Positions 56,044-64,000 of a stretch of 64,000 bases of DNA are shown one piece after another. The stretch is from Magnaporthiopsis rhizophila (taxonomy: Eukaryota > Ascomycota > Sordariomycetes > Magnaporthales > Magnaporthaceae). The notes under the pieces are model-generated. The model was given only the letters and a program-made list of their open reading frames with translations. It made no database searches and had not been told where the DNA came from. Position numbers and translations under genes: made by a program. How positions within the stretch are numbered: position 1 is the first letter of the stretch; every line of letters begins with the position of its first letter. The stretch is taken from assembly GCA_003049465.1 (NCBI GenBank), contig PYSS01000055.1, positions 124,001-188,000 of the forward strand, given 5' to 3'.

Positions 56044-59000
56044 NNNNNNNNNNNNNNNNNNNNNNNNNNNNNNNNNNNNNNTTTTTTTTTTTTTTTTTTT
56101 TTTTTTTGCTTAGGCTTGAAGCCAACTCCTAGGTGCGTGGGGGTTTTAGTCCGTCCTCCCTGCCGATCCTGTAGTTCCTTGCCCGCTCGCTCTCAACCCA
56201 ACGCAGGGCCTGGTGTATGGAGTGGTCACGCGCTGTTTCTCCGTCTATCTCCAGTATTTCTTGCCCTTGCGCAATGGAGATGCGGCATATGACATTGAAC
56301 GAAATGGGATATGGCCGCGGCGGGGCGGCAATGCTGAGCACCGCGCCATTAAACTGGGCAGCGAAAACCGGTCACCGAGTGGCAGGTCCTCCGGTTTCGA
56401 GGCATCCTGGCTGGTCGCATCACAAAGCGGAGCCAACAGAGTTCCCGCCACGCGTTCTTGCGCGCGCGACAGGTGCAACCATCGAGTCAAGCAGGAGGTT
56501 GAGGTGGATGCGCTGCGGGCGCACATAGACGTCAAGCGCCTGCCTCCCTGTAACTGTGGTGCTGCGGGCTCTGCTAAATTGACGGTACCGGCCTCGCGGG
56601 TGCGTGTCGGGGACACCCCTCTTTGGATGCCCATACCCATCAGGTACAACAGATATGGTGGGCAGGCACTGCAGGCAATAGCCTCCTGGATACGCTTCGC
56701 CCGAGGTGAACTCGGTGCGGCGAAGAGAGCAGAGTTCTGCTCCGGATTCATTCAACTGTGCATACATACGCGGAGTAATATGCGTCGGGAAGGTGTCGCA
56801 AACGGAACCGGTCAAAGTCAAAATGATGGCATCCGAGATTCTGTCGCTGACCACCGGCCCTACTGTGTGTCAAAGCCTGCGAGCCCGATGGCATATGCAG
56901 AGAAGCCGGGGACAGTGAGGGCGCTATGCTGTGCAGACGAGCGTGGGGTCTGCAAGGAGGATGGTGTGGGCTGTGAGCTGGCACACGATTGGAAACGACA
57001 CAGCAGGGAGCACTGCCTGCAAGCCCTTGGTGATGGAGCCGGTTTTTTTCATCTGATCGACCGCGCGCGATTGGTTTGCCTCTCGTCATCAGGGCGGCGC
57101 CATCTCGAGCCTTGCTCCGTCGGGAAAACAGGGGGGCTTGTCAACCGATCGCGGTCGGCATCACCCTTTTCGGAAGTGAGGGGGACGTGTCGTCGAGCAT
57201 TGAACCAGGAGGGACCCCAGCGCCTTGCAAAATACACCGACCGTCACCACGACCGGGGTTTGCCCAGTCGTCGTCCAAGCACTTCAGATGGGCGGTTGCT
57301 GGGGTCTCCACACGGGCGATGCTGGCGAGCCTGGCACCAATCTACGGCACTGTGCACGGATGAGCAAGTTGCGAGCCCTAGGTAGCTTTGATGAGCACGG
57401 GCAGCCAACAGGAGCACTCTTTTTGTAGCGTGGTTCTTGAGAGCGGTTACTTTTCCGGAAGCAGGTATGCGTCCCCCGCGAGAAGCAAACATCCGAGAGA
57501 GGATAGGCACTTCGAGATACGAGAAGATTGCGGTACGCAAACGGGATCGATGGCGGTGGGCGGAGAGTGGGAAACCCGGGATATTGTCGATTATTACCTG
57601 CTTGGCCATTGGTCATCCCAACCAGAAGTACCTTTCCACCGTCCCCTGCACAGCGGAGGTGGATTTGGTAAACCTCAAGCCTCGCCTGGCTCTGGGATCC
57701 TCCAGGCGCTACATGGGTGGCGCCAGGCGCGATGCGACTCCCACATATCCGTGGCATCCTGCGGTGCATGTGCAAGCGCACCCAGACTGTATCATGTAGG
57801 CAGAGCCTAGCGGGAGGTCGCTTGCTCCTGGCTCTGGCAGAGTGACGAGAAGTAATCCCAGGTCAGTTCCTCGTGCAAAAAGTGGCATCCAGGTCCCGTG
57901 TGTCGAAGTAAGTCCCCAACTTGCGCGCCACCCGTCCGTCGCGGTCCCCCCGCCCGTCACCAACTGGAAAAGCAACCCAGATAGACGCAAAATTAGAAGG
58001 TCGATGGCACCCGGCCCCATGAACTGAACCGGCCGGCATATGGATCTTGTTGCGTTCTGTGGATGCTGTTCCCATCCCCCATCCTCACTCTCAGGTCTCC
58101 CCCGAACCCACCCGTGCATCCCCTTGCCCCGGCGGGCGCTTGTCAAACCATCATATTCCCCTGATGCCCTGGACCATCTGGTCTCCGGGCTGACATCGAT
58201 CTGCAACTGCACCCTCTCTCTACTTCTATCATCTCTTTCGTAGTTATTTTGACGGTCGCGCGTCACCGCTCCTCACTCGTGCCTCTTATCCCAGTCTCGT
58301 CTTTCACCCTGGTCCGCCTCTCACTGGACCATTTTCCTGACTGTAAAGATCGAGATCGACAAGCACACCCGGACTAGATGTTTTCCTGCTTCTCTGCCCT
58401 ACCCGCCTCCCCTTTTCACTGTCCGTGCGTGTCGTGAAAGTGTCCTTTGTACAGTCTCCTGGCGCTCTCACTCGGCAGCGTCGGGTATTGCCAGAATTGG
58501 CAGTGTCTCACCACGACTTGCGCCAACCTCGGACGAAACAGGGCAGCGACGGACAGCGACCAATAAACGAAACGCCCACGGCAACACCGAGAATCACCAA
58601 CAGCCGCTCTGGCACGAGCTTACAAAAGCTCCCATTTCATCCACCGCGGTGAGGACCAGCACAGGCTCTCCGCGGCAGCAATCCCGCCACTCCCTACCTG
58701 TACTTCCCACGTTTTGGGGCCTTCTTTTCGCCGCTCTAGGTGCATCCGGTAACTTCCTTGACCTGGCTAGCGACTCGGGACGTGATTGCCACATTAGTCA
58801 TTGACTTACACCGCCGAGCGAGGCAAGCAAGTCCCAGGCAAACGGAAAATTACGCTCCCAGTGCGCAAACGGGAGACTAGAAACGGGAGCCCTCGCCCGA
58901 CTCATTCATCACCGACCGAAGGCGTGGTTGACAGCCAACGGGTTTTGAGGCACGCACCCCTCCCCAACGAACCCATCGGCGAGCCAGACTTTTAGCTCGA

Positions 59001-59257
59001 TCGGCGGCATTGAAAGCAGGCTGTTTGCCCCGTCCCTCGACTATCCGTCCATAGTTCTCATAGTTCTAGAGAACATTGATCAATCCTGTGCCCTCGACAG
59101 CCGTCCCTTCTTCCCGCCATCTGGCGACGGATCTCCTCGATCCCCTCGATCGCTTTCGCGAGCCCAGCCTGCCAGGAGCCCAGGGGTTTGGCCTGACGCT
59201 GCTGGCTCCCCGCCGCACACCACCCCCCTGCAACACACCCCCAAGCCAGGCTGCACC
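51260..59257. other. Gene-free stretch of about 8 kb upstream of SFP1
   Basis: Both strands were read and no gene with domains or a consistent exon chain was recognised. The longest frame, 390 codons from GTG at 56213, has random composition. The stretch contains the assembly gap at 56044-56081 with poly-T on both sides (56011-56042 and 56082-56107) and a C/T-rich final part from about 58030. It includes the RCF2 promoter on its left. The right part probably contains a long SFP1 promoter and leader, with several small upstream open frames. Confidence 0.45.
56044..56081. other. Assembly gap (38 N) inside poly-T
   Basis: Thirty-eight N are flanked by 32 T (56011-56042, then G) and 26 T (56082-56107). 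The true length of the homopolymer and anything inside it are unknown. Confidence 0.98.
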
Positions 59258-62162
59258 ATGGTGACGAGCACGCTTCGTGGTTGGTTTGGCGCAAGTACCG
59301 AGGCCCCGTTCGGCCAGGGCTCGTCCTCAACAGTGGCCACCGCCAGCCCCAGCAGCGCCAACTCCAGCGCTCCCAGTCGCCCCAGTCCTAGGCCCAGCAG
59401 CGCCAGCAATAGCGGAGCCCGACCCAGCGTTGCGGCAGCCGATAGTCGTAGCATCAGCCGTTATCGCGCGTCACCTAATAATAACGGTCGCCCTCATCCT
59501 CCTTCCCGCTCCCTCTCACCGTCGCTTCACCAATCCACCCCATCGGCGTCGCCTTCGCCACAGCCCGCCACGCCCAGGTCGCCCGCCACCAACGCACACT
59601 ACAAGGCCGAGGCCACGAAGCCCATCGACATCACTTCGCAATCACCCTCGCTTGAGCTCTCGTCGCTTCGTGAGTCGCTGCCGACCGTATCCGTGCCCTT
59701 TGGCCACAGCCGATCGCACGACGACAACGACGACAACGACGACAACGACGACGTGATCCTACTCGACGCAGACTTGTTCGCATACCCACCCACCGACTTG
59801 TTCGCATATCCACCCGCCGACATGACTGCCGGCGCCGTCGACTCGGCCATGGGCCGCAGTCGTCAGGACTCCTTCGTCAGCGCCGGTCCCAAGCCTATCT
59901 CCATGGCCAATCCCAACCGAGTCGACAACCGGCCTCGGCGGGAGAGCTTCGGTGCCAGCTTGATGGGAGGCATGAGCTGGGGAGGTCTGTCAGTCAGCAG
60001 CTTTATTAGAGACGAGTAAGCGCCGCCGGACTTTTTTTATTTTATTTTTTTATTATTATTTATTTTGTTTGTTTCCTTGACCTTTTTCCAGTTGGATTGT
60101 TTCCTTCTTCTCTGATTCCCCTAGACCCTTTGCCTCGTGTCTCACCACTGCCATGCCTCATTGCTCCCCTCACGCCAAGCGTTGGGCTGGGCTGGGCTGG
60201 GCGCCTCAGTCAACATAGTTGTCGCTGTCTCGCCTGTGCCTACCCATGCTGTTCTTGTTACCGATGCGCCCATCCCGCACAAACAAACACAAGGGCAACT
60301 GCGACCTCGGATCCGCCCGTCCGATGGCGCAAACGGCCTCTTGCATGAATAAGATGGCTGACCAAGGATCTAATTACGCATGCAAACGACAGAATTCAGA
60401 TGACAGGAACCTCGCCGTACCCAGCGCACCAGTCTCCGTCACTCCACTCCTCTTCGTATATCCCGAAGCTCGAGGCGAACTTCATGCGCGACTTCACGTG
60501 CTGTGACAGGACATGGCCGACCCTGCATGACCTTCTTACTCACTATGAGGACAGCCATGCCGCCATGCCGCCTGCGCGGAGTGGTTCTCAGATTCTTGCT
60601 GGTCAGCAGAACTTGAAGACGCCGTCTACCCGGGGACTCTCCTCCGGAACGGCCTTTAGCGCGGCCCAGCAGGCTAGCCGCCTAGGCCAGCCATCGACCC
60701 AGCTTGGCCAGCAGCCTAGAACTGCCCCCGGCACGATTGCCAGCGCGAGCCTGGACCCGAGTGGAGGTATGAGCCTAGGCGGCATCCAGCAGATGATGCG
60801 CCAACAGCAGCAACAACAGCAACAGCAGCCGCAGCAGCAGCCGCAGGCGCATCATCAGGGAATCCAGCCAACCCGCTCAAAGCTCATGTCGCAGCTGGAC
60901 GACCATCTTAACGCAATGGATGACATGGAGATGGACGAGCCTGTCGGTGTCATGGATATGGACGACAGCACCAGCAGCCAAACGCCGGTCGACTCCATGC
61001 AGCAGGCTCGCCAAATGTTTGGCCAGCAACAGCGTCCGCAGCTGCAACTCAACGGCGCGCCCGGACTTTCGCACCAGGGCCTCCTCGCCTCGCAGCCGCC
61101 GACGCCCTCGGCCGCAAACTTCGTCTACCAGGACCCGACGGTGTCGTCTGTCAACACGCCAACCCTCACCACCCATAAGGCGGTGTCTCGGAGATCTCAG
61201 TTCGGCCGGAGCAGCTCTTTCCCCTCGGCCGAGGACATGGATGACGACATCCCGGGCATGCCCATGCAGATGAACCTTGGCAACATGAACCTCAACGGCA
61301 ACCAATTCGGGCTCGGCTTTGACGCAACTAATCTGAACTGCATCCAAGATCCCGGAAAGAGACTCTTCAGTCCCAACGGAGGCAACTCGCAGCAGGCCCA
61401 GGCCCAGGCTCACCAGGCACAGCAGCAACAGCAGCAACTCGCCCAACAACGGCTGCTGCAACAGCAACTGGCGGCCTTTAACCTCGACCAGCTTCCCCCA
61501 GGAACCGACCCGCAGGCTCTGCTACAGCACATGAGGGAAATGATGTTGCCCGAGGAGAACAAGCCCTACAAGTGCCCCGTCATCGGTTGTGAGAAGGCCT
61601 ACAAGAACCAGAACGGTCTCAAGTATGTTGCACCTCATTAGATGAGACGAACCAACATCCCAGCCAGCCCCCATGCCAATCCTTCCCCGTGTTAGCTTTT
61701 ATCAATTCATCACCCAAGACGGACCTAACCCGACATCATTTCCCTCTAGGTACCACAAGACCCATGGACACGCGACACAGCAGTTGCACGAGAACGGAGA
61801 CGGCACCTTCTCGATTGTCAACCCCGAGACCTCCGCCCCTTATCCTGGAACGATGGGTATGGAGAAGGAGAAACCATTCAAGTGCGATGTCTGCGGAAAG
61901 CGGTACAAGAATCTTAATGGGCTCAAATATGTAAGTGCCTAGTGCCACCCTGCCTTCTATTTCCCGTTGGGCCATCACTAACAGTCTAACCTACCAACAG
62001 CACAAGGCGCACTCGCCTCTCTGCGACCCCGAGCTGAAGTTGCAACACCAAAACGCCCTTGCGGTGGCGGCGGCGGCGGCAGCACTCAACCCGAACCAGC
62101 TCGCCGCCCTTAGCTTGGGCCTACATGGCCTGCCCAACATCGGCGAAGAGTCCATGCTTTAA
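59258..62162 (+). CDS. SFP1: Split zinc-finger transcription factor Sfp1
   Basis: Exons 59258-60015, 60393-61622, 61750-61930 and 62001-62162 give 776 aa. The N-terminus (MVTSTLRGWFG) leads into a Ser/Pro-rich, disordered region. This has a 24-bp tandem duplication (DLFAYPPT/DLFAYPPA) and GAC-AAC repeats. Across intron 1 (377 nt) comes SFIRDEIQMTGTSPYP... SYIPKLEANFMRDFTCCDRTWPTLHDLLTHYEDSH, the conserved first finger-like motif. After a Gln-rich region come two C2H2 fingers separated by about 40 residues: YKCPVIGCEKAYKNQNGLKYHKTH (C647, C652, H665, H668) and FKCDVCGKRYKNLNGLKYHKAH (C708, C711, H724, H727). Introns 2 and 3 interrupt both fingers just before or within the YH pair. In yeast, Sfp1 drives ribosomal protein and ribosome biogenesis genes under TOR control. 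Confidence 0.92.
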
Positions 62163-63968
62163 GGGTAGGGCGGGGAGTTCAGCTTCGCGCAGAACATACC
62201 ACCCGTGCTACATCTTTGCAGCTCTCCCGGGTTCAAAGTTGATCCCGCTGGTTTTTAAGCCAGTCCCTTTACCTGCATTTCCATCGAGTACCTTGCAACG
62301 GAAGTTCTTCTCACCTCCTTCGGTGTTTGTTCTCGTCTCCCTTTCATGTTGCCTTGAGTCAAGCAGCATTGCCCTGAAAGATACCCACAACCCTTCACAC
62401 CCCTTCCCACCGTCGCATTAATTTCCCCATAGACTGGCAATTACCCTACCAACAGCTCTTCCCATATTATTGGGAAAAGAGGCCCAACATGTGTGGGCCT
62501 AGAGAGACGGGATGCGTTGAAGCAATTCCTGTTTTTTTTTTTTTACTACCAAAAGTACATGCTGCTCTTTCTGTCATGTTTTCTTGTATTTTCTTTTGGG
62601 ATCTGCCACGCCTAGTGCTTAGTTCCAGGGTACCTTAATCTCGCTGCGGCCATGTCTTGCGTTTGGTCCTTTGGCGGGGTTTCTTCGGTTATCTGCTCTT
62701 TCGTTACCCCCTTTTTCTCCGACCTCTCTACTCCCTGTTGCACCATACTCTTTTTTCTGTGGCTATAATTCCCCGCGAGTTGTGTTGGTAGACCTTTTTT
62801 TTTTTCTTTTTTTTCTTTTTTTTTTCTTGTTACGGCGATACGACTAGATGGAGGGTACTGTTGGGGACATGCGGGAAAAGTAACTGGAGGGCAGGCGTTC
62901 AAAAAGGAAAAAGGATGGCTACGGTCTCATCCACGATTCTTTCACATTTCTGATTCTTCCAACTGCTTGACGCGCATCCCTCCCAGACCAGCAGATGCTA
63001 GACCTGTAGTACTTGTCAGTGTATAAAATTCACCTTGTTTGAGTAATTGCATGCGGCCCACTGGTGTCCTTGCCCTGTTAAGGGTTGTAGCAGCAGGTCT
63101 CGGCTGTGACTTAACTCTAGATTGATAAGGCTGTGCATAAACGACATGAATTGGAACTATGTTTGTTTGCTTAATTGGAATACCTCAGCCAAAAGGTTAT
63201 ACTGACATTTAGATTATCTCCGCAGCTGGCGTTTGTAGGTACCTAGGGCGGGTCTTGGGAGTGCCGTTTGGGCTGTTGTAGTGTAGGTTTGTAGGCTGTT
63301 GGCGGGTGTTGCGCTGAATGTGCAACGACTTTCAGGCTGGTCTCTTCTCTGGACCCTTTTGATAGCGGTATTTAAACATCGTTGGCCGCCACATGACAAT
63401 GCGAGGCCATTGCAAAAGTGCATTGTTGCAGGGTACGAGTCACCATCAGAGCTCTGCGAGGCTCTGACTGACTCAGCCTTCCCCGCTCCAGTGTGCTGCA
63501 ACCACGCACAAGGCAGGCTGCCTCAGGCACCCAATCGCGATTCCATTTTCCGTGACCTGGCTTGGAACTTTAGCACCTTCAACCTCAGTTTGCGTGAATC
63601 TGCCTGGTACGACGCCTCTTTTTTCGCCGCATCCAGCATTGCTCCTCGCTCAGCACCATTCTGACTTTTCCACCCACGGACAAGCGAAGCCTCAGTAACC
63701 TAGTGATTGCATTTTCGGAACTTTCGACGGGCCCGCGCTGTTCTGACCTCGACCTGTACGATACCTGCCGACCGCGCGACTCGACCGAGCCCGCACCGCG
63801 ACGAGCGAACCCATCCCTCAGACTGGCCTTCGGATTCCCATCAACCGCCGCCCACGCGAACAAACTATGACCTGATCCCGCACCCGACGCCTCGCGCGCA
63901 CTCACTGGAGGAAGCGAGGGAGGAGAGACGCTTGAGCCTGCCGCGCCATCGACCGCAGCATCGCCATC
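62163..63968. other. Intergenic region after SFP1
   Basis: It contains the SFP1 3' UTR, several T-rich runs (about 62531-62543 and 62796-62826), a GTACCTAGG motif near 63239 and, from about 63600, a GC-rich leader to the gene at the right edge. No other gene was recognised. Confidence 0.5.
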
Positions 63969-64000
63969 ATGGCGCAGGCCCAGACCAAGGTGTCCGTAAA
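63969..64000 (+). CDS. Start of a gene truncated by the window edge
   Basis: An ATG in good context (CATCATGGCG) starts MAQAQTKVSV and runs off the window after 32 nt. The upstream leader is GC-rich and free of in-frame signals that would extend it. Too little is visible to name the product; GTAAA at the very end could even be an intron donor. Confidence 0.4.
   Translation, partial: MAQAQTKVSV

Noticed and set aside
56213..57385. 390-codon open frame beside the assembly gap
   Set aside because: It begins at GTG, not ATG, has no recognisable motif and no bias typical of the real genes here; overlapping frames of similar length exist on the other strand.

Overview
This window is nuclear DNA from a filamentous ascomycete, most likely a Sordariomycete. 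The genes carry short GT-AG introns (about 55-380 bp) with lariat branch sites, coding DNA is GC-rich, and the products are typical of this group (Sfp1, Yet3/BAP31, Rcf2, Mrh4, Nan1/Utp17, Dus3, a CBM18 chitin deacetylase). The palindromic motif CCTACCTAGGTAGG recurs between genes. The genus cannot be fixed from the sequence alone.

Left part (1-16.9 kb): a secreted multi-CBM18 chitin deacetylase (+), a mitochondrial DEAD-box helicase of the Mrh4 type (-), a tail-anchored protein with an AMPK-type glycogen-binding domain (+), an EFM2-like lysine methyltransferase (+), and an uncharacterised Myb-like protein whose start codon is split by an intron (+), preceded by unusual C/T-rich tandem repeats.

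Centre (16.9-31.8 kb): a small secreted protein with a C-terminal Kex2-type site (+), a SPRY protein (+) facing a charged nuclear-type hypothetical protein (-), a tRNA-Ile(AAU) next to AT-rich relic DNA, and a seven-exon conserved fungal protein (-). A gene-poor stretch of about 4.9 kb follows. Then comes the RNA polymerase subunit RPB10 (-), rebuilt here from four short exons and carrying a GC-AG intron. It shares a 448-bp head-to-head promoter with NAN1/UTP17 (+).

Right part (31.8-64 kb): NAN1, a 2OG-Fe(II) oxygenase (+), a tiny zinc-binding protein rebuilt from four exons, the first only 9 nt (-), a helix-hairpin-helix protein (+), a probable mutated gene relic (-), YET3/BAP31 (-), DUS3 (-), a kelch protein (+), RCF2 (-), a gene-free stretch of about 8 kb with an assembly gap, the SFP1 transcription factor (+), and the first codons of another gene at the right edge.

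No biosynthetic cluster, CRISPR, virus or intact transposon was seen. The shared theme is housekeeping and growth control: rRNA transcription and processing (RPB10, NAN1), its likely regulator (SFP1), tRNA modification (DUS3), elongation-factor methylation (EFM2-like), mitochondrial ribosome assembly (MRH4) and respiratory supercomplexes (RCF2). An RRPE-like and a PAC-like element lie together in the RPB10/NAN1 promoter, which fits this theme. Exon structures were worked out by hand from splice signals and reading frame and have not been tested against transcripts.
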